DNA of 64,000 nucleotides from Vibrio sp. CDRSL-10 TSBA (GCA_039696685.1 CP155566.1:434001-498000), one strand, 5' to 3'. Numbered from the stretch's first letter, positions 48,287 to 58,141 are shown. The notes: a model not told the origin generated them from the sequence alone. Translations and numbers: made by a program.

Positions 48287-50042
48287 TTACTGCTGATGGT
48301 AATTGAGGTACTGCTCAGCTTCGGCGCTGCCCATATAACGCGCCAGCGTGCGCTGCGGCACGTTGCGCAGGTCGACCACAATCAGGCCGTCGAGGGCATC
48401 GTTAAAGTCCGGGTCGATGTTAAAGCTGACCAGTTTACCGTTCAGGCCGAGATACTGGCGCAGCAGCACCGGGACCCCTTTGCCTTCATCGATACGCGCA
48501 ATCACCCGCGACAGCAGCTGTAGATCGGCCAGTGAAGTGAGCAGACTGGCGTTCCACAGGTTGTGTCCGATCGGCAGCGGGTTGGTGGCTTCGACCAGAT
48601 CCGCCTGCGCTTTGTCGTAGTAGTGCAGAGTCATGGTATCGGCCAGCAGGCGGCGCGCCTGATCGCTGTAATCATTGCTGATACTGACCGGCCCGAAACA
48701 GATGAGTGTACTGTGGGTTGCGGCTGACGTAAGTGGCGATGCCTTTCCACAGCAGCAACAGCGGTGCCATGCTTTTCTGATAGTAGGCGTCGATCACCGA
48801 GCGGCCCATTTCAATCGCATTGCCCATGTTGTGCAAAAAGCGCGGATCGTAATGGAACAGAGTGCTGGAGTAGAGTCCGTCGATACCGCGCTGTGCCAGA
48901 ATTTGATCCACCAGGCCGAGACGGTAAGCGCCGACCAGCGCCTGACGCTCACGATCCCAGATAAACAGATGCAGGTAGTCGCGATCAAACTCATCGATAT
49001 CGAGCGCCAGTCCGGTGCCTTCGCCGACCTGACGGAAGTTGATTTCTCGTACCCGGCCAATCTCGTGCATGATGGCCGGAATGTTTTCGGCCCGGGTGCA
49101 GTAGACGTCAAATTCGTTGTGGCGCAGCAGATGGTCGGAGAAGGAGAGTCGCGCTAAGTCCTGGCGCAGATCATCCGTTGGCAGACGGCTGTCGATTGGC
49201 TGCAGCGCGCTGTCCTGGGTCGCCTTATTACGCGTGATGGTGTGCTGGCTGTGCAGCAGGTAGGTGTTAAGGCGCAGGTAATTGACCAGTTGCTGGTCGC
49301 ACAGATCGTGAATCTCTTTGTAGTGAATGGTTTCACCAATCGCGATTGAAATGCAGCTCTGTTTTTTATTGAGCAGCTCGCGCCCCAGCATCAGGGTGCG
49401 CAGCAGCGGATGGATCTTGCCGGCCATGTAAAAGCGTTTCGAATTATGGCCGTCGATAAACACCGGCACCGTTTTGGCTTTGTGTTTTTTGATCAGGCGG
49501 CTGACCGAGTGACTCCACTCTTTGTCTTCCAGGCGGCGCTGTTTGCGATCGACCAGTTGCGACACTTCACCGGCCGGGAAAATCAGCAGTAAACCACCTT
49601 GCTCAAGGTGTTTATGTGCCTGACGCATCGCGAGCAGATTGGCTTTGGCCGATTTCTCCGTTTCAAACACATCGACGCCGATAAACAGTGAGTCGAGTTC
49701 CGGTACGGTTTTGAGGTAGTGGTTGGCGAGGATCTTGATGTCAGAGCGGCGGGTCAGCAGCATTTCGGCCAGGATCACGCCCTCGACGCAGCCGAGCGGG
49801 TGGTTGGCAACCACGACCGTGGCGCCACTTTGCGGCACATGACCTAGCGAGCCTTTATTGAGCTGATAGTCGATGCCGAGAATTTCGAGGGTAAAGCGCA
49901 GGAACTGCGCGGTATCACAGCCGGCCGGGCGCTGGGCGTAGAATTTATCCAGCTGGCTTAATCCGGTCGCCCATTCTGCCAGGTGTTCGCCAAGGCCAAA
50001 CGGGGTTTTACGCGGTAATTTGAAGGGGCTGGTGGATAGCAT
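48287..50042 (-). CDS. olsF: OlsF-like bifunctional acyltransferase (ornithine lipid synthesis)
   Basis: Restored length 584 residues. N-terminal PlsC/OlsA-like O-acyltransferase domain: VVVANHPLGCVEGVILAEML (NH-P-x-G motif), LLLIFPAGEVSQ. C-terminal OlsB-like GNAT domain: FDVYCTRAENIPAIMHEIGR, VREINFRQVGEGTGLALDID, and VGAYRLGLVDQIL. Such fusions (OlsF) make phosphorus-free ornithine lipids in Serratia and have been reported in Vibrio cholerae; older annotation calls them hemolysin. The frame is broken at 48695-48699 (GAAAC on plus); deleting one base gives QYTHLFGPVSISNDYSDQAR. The 19-bp repeats at 50133 lie just upstream of its start. Confidence 0.87.
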
Positions 50043-50132
50043 AACGTCCTCACAATCCTATGTGTTGACGTTATGCTAGTCAGCCTGTGTGTCAGATTCG
50101 CGGCGCTTTAATGAGGCTTTAATGGCGGTTTG

Positions 50133-50208
50133 ATTGCAATTTAGTGACTCGATTACAAATTGGTGACTTGATTACAACTTAGTAACTTGAATACAACTTA
50201 GTGACGCC
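50133..50208. repeat. Four tandem 19-bp repeats upstream of OlsF-like gene
   Basis: ATTGCAATTTAGTGACTCG, ATTACAAATTGGTGACTTG, ATTACAACTTAGTAACTTG and AATACAACTTAGTGACGCC follow each other without spacers. An inverted copy (GTCACTAAGTTATTGAT) begins at about 50221. They could be regulator sites in the promoter of the divergent or the OlsF-like gene. The rest of the gap 50043-50288 holds no gene. Confidence 0.85.
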
Positions 50209-50288
50209 GGCTGGTGCTGTTGTCACTAAGTTATTGATTCCATCAAGTGCTCAAGTGCCGCGTACTACGGTAGCCGTTATTGTCGACG

Positions 50289-50861
50289 TTAGTGTTGAAA
50301 CAGCAGGGTCAGGCTGACCGGCACACTGTCCGACAAACTCAGCCCGCCGACGGTTTCTGACAGGGCGCTCAGGTTGGCGGCCGGAATCGAGAAGTCCGCG
50401 GCGTTGATGATGACCGGAGCGCTGGAGCTGACCATCACCTTGCCATCGGATGGCATGATCACCACCGGGAAATCGACCATTTTACTCTGCCCGTACAGGG
50501 TGACCTGGGCCGGAATGGTCGTGCTGGTGGCTGCCCCGGACAGCAGTTTGCTGTCGACCATGCCACTGACCATGACCTGCGGGTATTTCATGCTTTCAAA
50601 GTAGATCTCGTTGAGGCGGCTATCACGAGTCGGCACGCCGGTACTGATGCCTTTCAGGTCGATATTGACTGAGAACTTACCCTCTTCGCTCAGTTGTCCG
50701 CTCAGGGTACGTATGCTGGCCGGCTCAACAATATACTGCTTTTTGATGGTGGCGAAGCTGACCGACGAGAGGTCTGAATTGAGCATGTAATCGCCTGCGG
50801 CGAGCGTCGGCAGAGAGAATGCGCTGAGTACCAGACAGAGGGAAGAGCTGATTTTGTTCAT
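50289..50861 (-). CDS. YceI-family periplasmic protein
   Basis: 190 residues from ATG 50861; the frame from 50894 adds 11 residues ahead of the signal peptide (ISSSLCLVLSAFSLPTLAAG). The YceI lipocalin-like domain is visible: DYMLNSDLSSVSFATIKKQY, TGVPTRDSRLNEIYFESMKY (the R-D-x-L-N-E-x-F-F-x-x-x-K-Y-P signature) and TLYGQSKMVDFPVVI. These proteins bind polyprenoid-type lipids; their role is often unclear. It ends near a possible operator region shared with the OlsF-like gene. Confidence 0.88.
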   Translation of the reverse strand: MNKISSSLCLVLSAFSLPTLAAGDYMLNSDLSSVSFATIKKQYIVEPASIRTLSGQLSEEGKFSVNIDLKGISTGVPTRDSRLNEIYFESMKYPQVMVSGMVDSKLLSGAATSTTIPAQVTLYGQSKMVDFPVVIMPSDGKVMVSSSAPVIINAADFSIPAANLSALSETVGGLSLSDSVPVSLTLLFQH

Positions 50862-51215
50862 TATGCTAACCTTGTTCAGGAGAGGATTAGCCATAAGCGT
50901 AGTCGGTTAATTCACGGGATGACAAATATTGACGCGATGGTCGCTGATCATCAGATGACAGATGTTCACCGGACGGCAGCCATTGAGCGGATGACCAAGA
51001 AACATTGAGCGGATGAAAAAGAAAACGACCACGCGCCGTTGGTACTTTTTTAACCTGGTTTCGTCACGGCACAGTGGCCTGCATCGCTTGCCGCGCTGGT
51101 TGTGTCTTTAGTCAGGCGCGCCAGAAAAGTACAAAACGTGATCTGCTACACAACTTTCCTATTGGCGTGCCTATACTAAAATGTCTTTTATCAATAACAA
51201 CAAGAAAGCAAAACT
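50862..51215. other. Intergenic region YceI / PagL-like, with a 13-bp direct repeat
   Basis: 354 bp with no convincing gene. ATTGAGCGGATGA occurs at 50982-50994 and 51004-51016. Further matches to GATGAC/GATGACAGATG suggest decayed duplications. A possible -10 box (TATACT) is at about 51172, ahead of the PagL-like gene, without a clear -35. Confidence 0.5.
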
Positions 51216-51749
51216 ATGAATATTTTATTTCGTAATCTATTGATAGTCATAATGTCTATTCTGTTTGTTCCTGCCAGTTACAGTCAGAGCCTGGTTGACG
51301 GTGTCAGCATCGGGGCCGGTTATTCGTTTGATGACGACCTGCTGGGGCGCATCGGGCTGCAGCACGATCTCGATTACCGCTGGCTGGAGAGTGACAGCGG
51401 CCACCTCGCCGTGTACTGGGATGCCTCCTATAACCGCTGGTTTCTGCGCGACGATGATGATTTCAGTATCATCGCGCTGACGCCGGTCCTCTATTATCAG
51501 TTCACTCAACCGCTGCTCGGCGGCGTCCCTGTGGTTGAGTTGGGGATCGGGGTGAGTTACATCAGCGACCGTTATGTCAATGATCGTGATATGGGCGGCC
51601 ACTTTCAGTTTGAGGACCGGATCGCGGCCGGGCTTAAATATGACGCGGTTTATCTCGCCCTGATGTATGTCCATTACTCGAACGGCGGGCTGTATGATGA
51701 GAATGCCGGCTACAACACCGCACTGATCAATATACAGTATTCTTGGTAA
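51216..51749 (+). CDS. PagL-like outer-membrane lipid A deacylase
   Basis: 177 residues with a signal peptide (LLIVIMSILFVPASYSQS) and a small beta barrel. The C-terminal LMYVHYSNGGLYDENAGYN matches the H-x-S-N motif of PagL, whose His and Ser form the catalytic pair, and the barrel ends in IQYSW. In Pseudomonas PagL a Glu 14 residues after the His completes the triad; here Asn occupies that place, with Glu at +9. It may deacylate lipid A at position 3, but the altered site leaves activity open. ATG 51216 has weak AAGAAAGC upstream. A hairpin follows. Confidence 0.75.
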   Translation: MNILFRNLLIVIMSILFVPASYSQSLVDGVSIGAGYSFDDDLLGRIGLQHDLDYRWLESDSGHLAVYWDASYNRWFLRDDDDFSIIALTPVLYYQFTQPLLGGVPVVELGIGVSYISDRYVNDRDMGGHFQFEDRIAAGLKYDAVYLALMYVHYSNGGLYDENAGYNTALINIQYSW

Positions 51750-51829
51750 GGCGGGCGATCTCAATTAAGCACACCGACGGCGCTGAGACCATAGCCGAGA
51801 GTCGCTCTCGTCTAGGGTTAAATTAATAT

Positions 51830-51855
51830 CCCCACACGACGTTCATCGTGCGGGG
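51830..51855 (+). terminator. Terminator-like hairpin after the PagL-like gene
   Basis: CCCCACACGA and TCGTGCGGGG with a 6-base loop, then T-rich sequence (TTATTTTT). It lies between convergent genes and could serve either, though the T-run favours the plus strand. Confidence 0.7.
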
Positions 51856-51860
51856 GCTGG

Positions 51861-53736
51861 TTATTTTTGACTAGCTTTTATCAAGGTGATGTTCGGCGTC
51901 GGAGCGCCGTCCGGGAAGTAGTAGCTGACATGAGCTGGCTGGTTATAACCGACGTTTCTGTACCACCACGTTCATGCGATACATAGGATCATGCATCAAG
52001 GTGTAGTTTTTGTGCTCGGTTTCAATCCAGGTCGAGATCAGCAGCAGTTCAGTGTTGTCTACATTAGGGAAAATAACCTCTTCGCGCCAGTCACCTAAAA
52101 TATCGGCCACCAGGTTAGCGTCATTTTTTGAGTCATGCACGGTGGCTGCGCCATAGTACCAGCCGGTCAGTAAGCGGGTTGAGCCGCTGATATTGGATCC
52201 TGAACGCATTTCTTGCTGTACATCACCATCAAAATAGATCGGTTGGTTATAGGAGTTGTAGTCAGTATCCAGGCTGTTGCCTTCGGCATCAAAGGTGCCA
52301 AGACCAACGGCCGCAACTTCAGAACCGCGATAGTCGGCGGTGACATCAGCCGCCCACGCGCGCCCGACATCATCGGAGCTCAGCACTTCCCACAAAATCT
52401 CACCGGTTGCGGCATCGCGCATGTCAATGCCGTAGGTACTGTTCTCGTGTGGTTGGAAGAACTCCAACCCGTCACGATCTGGTATCAGGTCGCCAATGGC
52501 ATGCGCATCGCCATGGCCGCGTTGTGTGGTATACAAGCCGCTACCATCGTTATCGATCGCCATTGCACCGTAGGTCAGTTCGTCAGAGCCATCATTGTCG
52601 ACATCGCCGACCGCCACGCTGTGGTTACCCTGGCCGGCGTAACCTTCGTTCCCTTCATCATCTGAGTCAAACTTCCACACCGTGGTTAAACTGTTGGCAC
52701 CATCCCACTTGTAAGCGGCCATACCGATTCGGCTGTAAATCCCCCGGGCAAACACCAGCAGCGGACCTTGCTCGGCATCATATAGCACAGCGGCTTTTTT
52801 CGATGCTGAGCGTTTACCGTAATCGTCGCCCCAAGTTGCTTCCATATCCTCAGTTGCTCCAATCGCTGGCCAGTAATTGACGGTCGCCATTTCTTTACCG
52901 GTTTCGCCGTTGAACAAGGTGATATAGGATGGGTCACTCATCATGTGACCTGAGGTTCGCTCAATAACTAAGGTGTCATCGTCATCGGCGGCGGGCCCCT
53001 GGCTCAAATAACTACCGGTACCATCAATGGTACCCGGGCCGGTTGTCATGGCGACTTCGGCTTTGCCATCCTCATTGAGGTCGTACACCATGATGTTGAG
53101 GATTTGCTTGGTGGTATTTGGACCGCAGTCAATACGCCATAGGCTGTTGCCGTCCAAATCAATCGCTTCAACATAGGAGTGCAGGCCTGAGCTTGGTTCC
53201 CATTCAAAAATTAATTCATACTGACCGTCACCGTCCAGGTCGCCGACACTCATGTCACCCGGGGTATATGTGATGTCATCATTCTGCGGGGCTTCCGGCA
53301 GTGGGATGCGTTTGAAGGGAACCTTAGACTTGGTTGGGCTCAAATAAGGTGATTGCAGTTCCCAGACCGACACCGAATTAGAGACTTCATTACCGGTGCT
53401 CAAGACGGTTTCGACGCTGTAGGTATCAGAGGCAGAGCCGTCTTCATCCAGATAATTGGTCGATGTGGTGATCGGCGTAGTGTTGATTTGCTCGCCATTG
53501 CGGTACAGATTGAAACCGATATCACGGTTATCAGCGCCCAGCATTCGCCAAGACAAATAGACGCCATCGGAGCGCTCCAAAGCCACCAAACCACGGTCGA
53601 GGTATTCCATTGGTCGCGTGTTATCGTCGGATTTTGCATGTAAGGGTGCCATGGAGCCCAATAAGCCTAATGTACAGCTCAATGCTAACTGGCTAAGCTT
53701 GCTGCGTTGCTTCAGTTTTATGTTTTTACTTTTCAT
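51861..53736 (-). CDS. Family 11 rhamnogalacturonan lyase (PL11)
   Basis: Restored length 624 residues. Secreted: signal peptide with a long n-region (LSQLALSCTLGLLGSMAPLH). The PL11 start is GLVALERSDGVYLSWRMLGA, followed by an eight-bladed propeller with Ca-binding loops such as SVGDLDGDGQYELIFEW, YDLNEDGKAEVAM and VAVGDVDNDGSDEL. These enzymes cleave rhamnogalacturonan I of plant pectin. ATG 53736 was chosen after a signal-peptide check. The frame is broken at 51954-51958 (GTTTC on plus); deleting one base turns VVVQKRRL into VVVQNVGYNQPAHVSYYFPD and adds the usual C-terminus to 51861. It stands alone, next to a hydrolase gene. Confidence 0.93.
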
Positions 53737-53913
53737 ATATTTCTCTATCGAAAATCGATAAAGAAAATATACAGATACCATGCGTCATATTGTAAAACTT
53801 GATGCATTTAAAGGGAGCGATGTAACAGATTACAAAAGATCTCTAATAAGTGTGTTGACCTATTACTTTTGGTATTTTTTTTCATGGGTGAGCTTTAAGG
53901 AGAAAGCTTTTAA

Positions 53914-53990
53914 GGGGGACACACACCGTGGAATGAGGGCTTTTTAAGGCGGACACACGCTCTAAGGAAAGTCTGAAGCGGACACACAAC
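53914..53990. repeat. Decayed REP-like half-sites
   Basis: GGGGGACACACACCGTGG, AAGGCGGACACACGCTCTAA and AGCGGACACACAACATG occur in the same direction without a matching opposite arm. This looks like a decayed array or truncated member of the GGACACACACC family. The last one adjoins the start of the hydrolase gene. Confidence 0.7.
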
Positions 53991-54007
53991 ATGAACGGAA
54001 TTCTGAT

Positions 54008-54905
54008 TTGATTGACTTTAATGGTTATACCCGGCAGCTTGAGCAGTTCGATTACTCACAATATGCTGCGGTGAAAACTCGTGAGGGGAAGGTCGCGGGT
54101 TTGAGCTTTTGTTTATATCAGCAAAGCGATGTGCCTTCAGAGGTGTTCATCATTTACCATGGCGGTGGCGTTTCACCGCAACGCGGGTTACCCCGTGCTG
54201 GCTTACCAGTTGTGCGCCGACCCTTATGTTGCGGTCTGTCTGGTCGATATTCGCGGGCATGGTCAATCTGATGGTCAGCGGGGAAGCGTTGCCCGGCCTG
54301 ATCTCATTTGGCAGGATGTGGATACGATTATGGGGGAGATGGAGCGGTACTTTCCTGACGCGCGGCGGCATCTTGTCGGGCACTCCAGCGGGGCTGGTAT
54401 GCTGATAAATTATTGTACCCGTTACGATTATCAGCACTCAGCTGACAGTCTGATTCTTGTGGCGCCTGAGTTTGGCCCGTTTGCCGGAATAGCGCGTCCG
54501 ATTGGAGAGAGGCAGCGCTTCGCTCAGGTGCGCCAGTGGCCGTTCATTGTTAATGCGATGAGCGCGGGCTACCTGTTGGGTGAATGCTGGGCTGTAAAAC
54601 TGCATTTTTCGGATCAAGTATTAAGCTCTTCACCTGGTTTTGTTTCTCGTTATAGCGTCAACATGGCTAATGCTCTGACACCGCGCGATCCCAAGAAACA
54701 GTTATCGTCGTTATCAGTCCCAACCTTGTTGCTGTTTGCTCAGCACGATGAGCTGTTTGATCGTCAGGCTATGTGCGATTTTGCAAATCAACACGGGAAT
54801 GACTTGTTGCAAAGTCAAGAGATGCCAGGTGCAACACACCTCGCCTGTGTGTTTGATGCCCACCATTACATGGCTCCATTCATCGCCGGTTTATCGCCAT
54901 GTTAG
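54008..54905 (+). CDS. Alpha/beta hydrolase (serine hydrolase, lysophospholipase-like)
   Basis: Restored length 298 residues. Nucleophile elbow GHSSGAG in HLVGHSSGAGMLIN, oxyanion region HGGGVHRNAGYPVLAYQL, acid/His region LLLFAQHDELFDRQAM and GATHLACVFDAHHY. The start is uncertain: the frame opens at TTG 54008 with a weak RBS; it starts 18 bases after a REP half-site. The frame is broken at 54170-54174 (GTTTC); deleting one T gives YHGGGVHRNAGYPV. The substrate is unknown. Confidence 0.8.
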
Positions 54906-54952
54906 TAGTGTTAGCCCGTTTGTTAGCAGCGTGTTAGCCGGAGCATGTTAGC

Positions 54953-55036
54953 CGGACACACACCGTTAATGGATGAATCTTTAAACAGGACACACACCAT
55001 TATTTCAGTGTGACTGATGGTGTGTGTCCTCTTTAT
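54953..55036. repeat. REP-like element left of the transposase
   Basis: CCGGACACACACCGTTAATG, ACAGGACACACACCATTATT and the opposite arm ATGGTGTGTGTCCTCTTTAT. Together with copy 56259-56400 it flanks the REP-associated transposase gene. A TGTTAGC motif precedes it several times (54902-54955). Confidence 0.9.
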
Positions 55037-55183
55037 TTTCCCGTATTAGCGGACATTTTCTAATACTTTATAAACAGTGAAGTTGCAGCTGTTACGATAT
55101 CCGGGCTGCAGTTTTTATTTGTGCGTTTGCGCTTTATGCTCTGTGGGCCAGACTCGTCATATCACCCATAAATGACATGACCT

Positions 55184-56146
55184 ATGACGACAGCACGATC
55201 TCAATTGATTTGCCCTGACATCACGCCTTATTATCACTGCGTTTCCCGCTGCGTACGCCGCTCGTATTTATGTGGTGAGGATTCTCATACCGGTCAGTCT
55301 TATCAACATCGTCGCGCTTGGGTGGAAGAGCGCATTTTAACTCTGGCGACCATTTACTGTATTGAGATCTGCGCTTATGCAGTGATGAGTAATCACTATC
55401 ACTTGGTGGCCTTTATCGACATGACCGGAGCGGCTGCGCTTTCCGATTCAGACGTCATTGAACGCTGGGGGATAGAACACTGTTTACCCAAGCTTATTCA
55501 GCGTTACCAATCAGGTCAAAAGTTAGCTGACGCTGAATGGCAAAAGTGCCGGGAAATTATCGAAGTTTGGCGCACTCGTCTGTGCTCACTCAGCTGGTTT
55601 ATGAAAGAGTTAAATTACCAGATAGCTAGGCAGGCGAATCAAGAAGATCAGTGTACCGGACGGTTCTGGGAAGGGCGGTTTAAGTCTCAGGCGCTGTTGG
55701 ATGACAAAGCTCTGCTGGCAGCCATGGCGTACACTGACCTCAACCCTGTACGGGCGAAAGTCGCGGATACGCCCGAGCAGTCTGACCATACTTCGGTAAA
55801 AGCGCGCCTGATTGCTCTGGATAGAGGTAAAACCTCTGCGCATGCTTTGCTGGATTTTATCGGTTATCACAGCCTGGAAAACACGCGTGGTATCCCGTTC
55901 CGATTGATGGATTACCTGGAGTTGCTTGATTGGCTGGGACGGCAGATGAGAGAAGGCAAACGTGGGGTTATCGATGCAAGATCACCGGGCATTCTGCAGC
56001 GCTTATCACTGGTGCAGAAAGAGTGTTTAACGCTTTGCTCTGAACTTGAGAAGAAGCCGAGAGCCTGGGTTGGTTCGCAGCGTCACCTCATGCATGCTAA
56101 ATCGCAGTTAAATCGTCAGCGTATGCTGGGAATCGTCATTTCTTAG
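55184..56146 (+). CDS. REP-associated tyrosine transposase (RAYT, Y1 family)
   Basis: 320 residues, complete. The HUH nuclease motif is NHYHLV (near residue 69) and the catalytic Tyr lies in AYTDLNPVRAK (near 181); ITPYYHCVSRCVRRSYLCGE at the start and CTGRFWEGRFKSQALLDD in the middle are typical of the RAYT group. These proteins are single-copy, chromosomal relatives of IS200/IS605 transposases thought to spread REP palindromes. It has no terminal repeats of its own but is flanked on both sides by GGACACACACC palindromes, which occur in many intergenic places of this window, so those are its likely substrates. Confidence 0.93.
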   Translation: MTTARSQLICPDITPYYHCVSRCVRRSYLCGEDSHTGQSYQHRRAWVEERILTLATIYCIEICAYAVMSNHYHLVAFIDMTGAAALSDSDVIERWGIEHCLPKLIQRYQSGQKLADAEWQKCREIIEVWRTRLCSLSWFMKELNYQIARQANQEDQCTGRFWEGRFKSQALLDDKALLAAMAYTDLNPVRAKVADTPEQSDHTSVKARLIALDRGKTSAHALLDFIGYHSLENTRGIPFRLMDYLELLDWLGRQMREGKRGVIDARSPGILQRLSLVQKECLTLCSELEKKPRAWVGSQRHLMHAKSQLNRQRMLGIVIS

Positions 56147-56258
56147 TTATTTAAAACCGGGTACACATCCGTTTCTGCTGTATTTATTCATTTCCTCTCT
56201 GAGACTCCTTGAAACATATTCTTCATCAGCATTCATTTGTTTGTACTCCTTCTGATAG

Positions 56259-56400
56259 CGAAGGACACCACACTTTTGGTTTTTCGGCTTAAGGTGTGTG
56301 TCCTGTTCAGCCTAATGGGTGAATCTTTAACGAGGACACACACCGCTATATTTACGGTGTGTGTCCTGTTCAGACCCTCCTGTTCAGACCCATGCTGTTC
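56259..56400. repeat. REP-like cluster right of the transposase
   Basis: AAGGACACCACACTTTTGG, AAGGTGTGTGTCCTGTTCAG, CGAGGACACACACCGCTATA and ACGGTGTGTGTCCTGTTCAG, then short duplications of CCTGTTCAGACCC. Two palindromic units of opposite orientation, as in REP/BIME-type pairs. Confidence 0.92.
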
Positions 56401-57274
56401 AGCCTCTTTTGCCCGCTCGTCTGCGCAGCGCAGCAATACAGCCCAACACTGCCAGCAGGAGAAATTCCGGCCCGCTAAGAGCGCTGCCTGAGTAGCCTTT
56501 GCTGTGTACTATTTGCACTTTTTCCGGCTGCTGTTTGACTTTATCTTTGAATGAAGCGAGCTGGATATCGAGATTCTGGATCATCATATCGGTTGCTTCG
56601 GCAAAGCTTTTACGGCTGTCTTTACGCAGTGATTCACTCAGGTTAACCGGGGTGGCGCTGCTTTTTACCTGGCTGGTACCCGGCGCGCGAAACAGCATAT
56701 TCTGACTTCTCACATCGAACACGGCGGTGTCGAGCATGGTGCTGGTGTCGTTCTTCTCGCCAGCCACGAAATAGCCGCCAATCAAGGTCCAGTAGGTGAG
56801 TGACAGTAAGCCTTCATCGGTAAACTGCACCTGGTCATAGGAAACCAGAGCAATCACATCGGTGCCGTACATGGTCTGAATCTGGCCCAGGTTGGCAAAA
56901 CTGCCGTGCGGGGTAAGGTAGGCGGGAGGGATCACCGTGATCTCATTGATGTAGTCGTAGCGGCGAAAATGGCGGGCAACTTTTTCCAGCAGATCCACTT
57001 TTTCCGCATCCGTCAGTGTGCTGGCCGACAAAGAACCTGCCCAGAAATTAGAGCCACTGGCGTAAGCGCTCTGGTCGGGCACAAACGCTATTCCGACGTT
57101 AATTGGCAGCGTTAACACCGGCACCGCCGGTTCAACAATGGTTTCAGCGCCCTTGGGATAGAGATAATCGACCACGCTGCTGCGTGCACGGCTTTGCTGA
57201 CTGGCGCATCCGCTGATAAGCGAACATACGATAAATGACATCATAGCAATGAGTTGGATTTGGCGACGTTTCAT
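56399..57274 (-). CDS. Rhombotarget lipoprotein with GlyGly-CTERM-like tail
   Basis: 291 residues. Lipobox in IVCSLISGCASQQ, and at the other end a tail of Ser-Gly (GYSGSALSGPEF), a hydrophobic helix (LLLAVLGCIAALR) and a basic end (RRRAGKRG), the sorting signal for rhombosortase. The middle (VGIAFVPDQSAYASGSNFWA; DVIALVSYDQVQFTDEGLLS) matches the rhombotarget lipoprotein family. It is predicted to be lipidated and then cleaved at its C-terminus by a rhomboid-like protease, leading to surface sorting. No rhombosortase gene is in the window. The start is preceded by a region with GAGGTGG. Its stop codon lies right beside the REP cluster. Confidence 0.9.
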   Translation of the reverse strand: MKRRQIQLIAMMSFIVCSLISGCASQQSRARSSVVDYLYPKGAETIVEPAVPVLTLPINVGIAFVPDQSAYASGSNFWAGSLSASTLTDAEKVDLLEKVARHFRRYDYINEITVIPPAYLTPHGSFANLGQIQTMYGTDVIALVSYDQVQFTDEGLLSLTYWTLIGGYFVAGEKNDTSTMLDTAVFDVRSQNMLFRAPGTSQVKSSATPVNLSESLRKDSRKSFAEATDMMIQNLDIQLASFKDKVKQQPEKVQIVHSKGYSGSALSGPEFLLLAVLGCIAALRRRAGKRG

Positions 57275-57409
57275 GGACCACCTCTGCCTTCACAAGGTTA
57301 CTGCCTGTATGGCGATGCTGCTTTACTTCATCAGTATAGATTTGATTGGGGCTGGCATGAGTGGGATGTTGAGCCAAAGATAAGTACAGGGTCAGTTGTA
57401 TTGTACAGG

Positions 57410-57489
57410 AAGGTGCGTGTCCTGTTCGGATGTGTTAGCAGGACACACACTTTCATCAGTCGTCAAAATTTACGGTGTGTGTCCCACTA
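57410..57489. repeat. REP-like element between rhombotarget and GST genes
   Basis: AGGTGCGTGTCCTGTTC, GCAGGACACACACTTTCATC and ACGGTGTGTGTCCCACTAAA, a slightly decayed palindromic pair. It abuts the GST stop codon at 57494. Confidence 0.85.
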
Positions 57490-57493
57490 AAAA

Positions 57494-58141
57494 TCAGATT
57501 GGTGTCCCAGCTTCGTCGATATCCACAATCTCGGTTTCTAAGCTGGCTTCGCTGAGCCAGCGCTGGATGGTTGGGCTGGCGAGGACGTGGTCACGGTATT
57601 GAGCGGCGCCGGGCGACAGCTCGATACCATAGGTTTTAAAGCGCAGCGCGACCGGGGCAAACATCGCATCGGCAATTGACCACTCGCCAAACAGCCATTG
57701 GCCCGGATAGCGCGCCATCTGCTCGCACCATAATGCGTCAATACGGGCGATATCCTGCTGCGCCCCGTCGCTTAATTCTATATGACGGCGCGCGCGGCAG
57801 TTCATCGGCATTTCGTTACGCAGGGCATTGAACCCTGAGTGCATTTCGCAGCTGATGGCCCGGGCTTTGGCTTTGTCGGCTTTATCCGCCGGCCAGGCTT
57901 GGCCGCTCAGATAGTTGTCATTGACGTACTCAAGAATGGCCAGCGAATCCCACACCACTATGTCACCATCCTGCAGCGCCGGGACTTTGCCTGTCGGCGT
58001 AATGGCTTGCAGCGTGGCATAAAACTCCGGCGTGCAGAGTTGTAGTTTACGGCTCTCGACCGGCAGCTGGTAATGGGCGAAAATCAGCCAGGCTCTGAGT
58101 GACCACGTTGAGTAGTTTTGATTGGCGATATAAAGTTGCAT
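57494..58141 (-). CDS. Glutathione S-transferase family protein
   Basis: 215 residues from ATG 58141 (MQLYIANQNYSTWSLRAWLI); the longer frame adds 11 residues without match. The N-terminal thioredoxin-like domain has YSTWSLRAW (Ser at the usual catalytic position), PTGKVPALQDGD and the SLAILEYVND glutathione-binding stretch. The all-helical C-terminal domain carries FGEWSIADAMFAPVALRF. Likely a detoxification enzyme of unknown substrate. It is divergent from a LysR gene (102 bp apart), which may regulate it. Confidence 0.93.
   Translation of the reverse strand: MQLYIANQNYSTWSLRAWLIFAHYQLPVESRKLQLCTPEFYATLQAITPTGKVPALQDGDIVVWDSLAILEYVNDNYLSGQAWPADKADKAKARAISCEMHSGFNALRNEMPMNCRARRHIELSDGAQQDIARIDALWCEQMARYPGQWLFGEWSIADAMFAPVALRFKTYGIELSPGAAQYRDHVLASPTIQRWLSEASLETEIVDIDEAGTPI

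Noticed and set aside
50938-51020. Small frame of about 29 residues starting near 50920 in the YceI/PagL gap
   Set aside because: No RBS, made largely of a duplicated sequence, and no downstream partner; not enough support.
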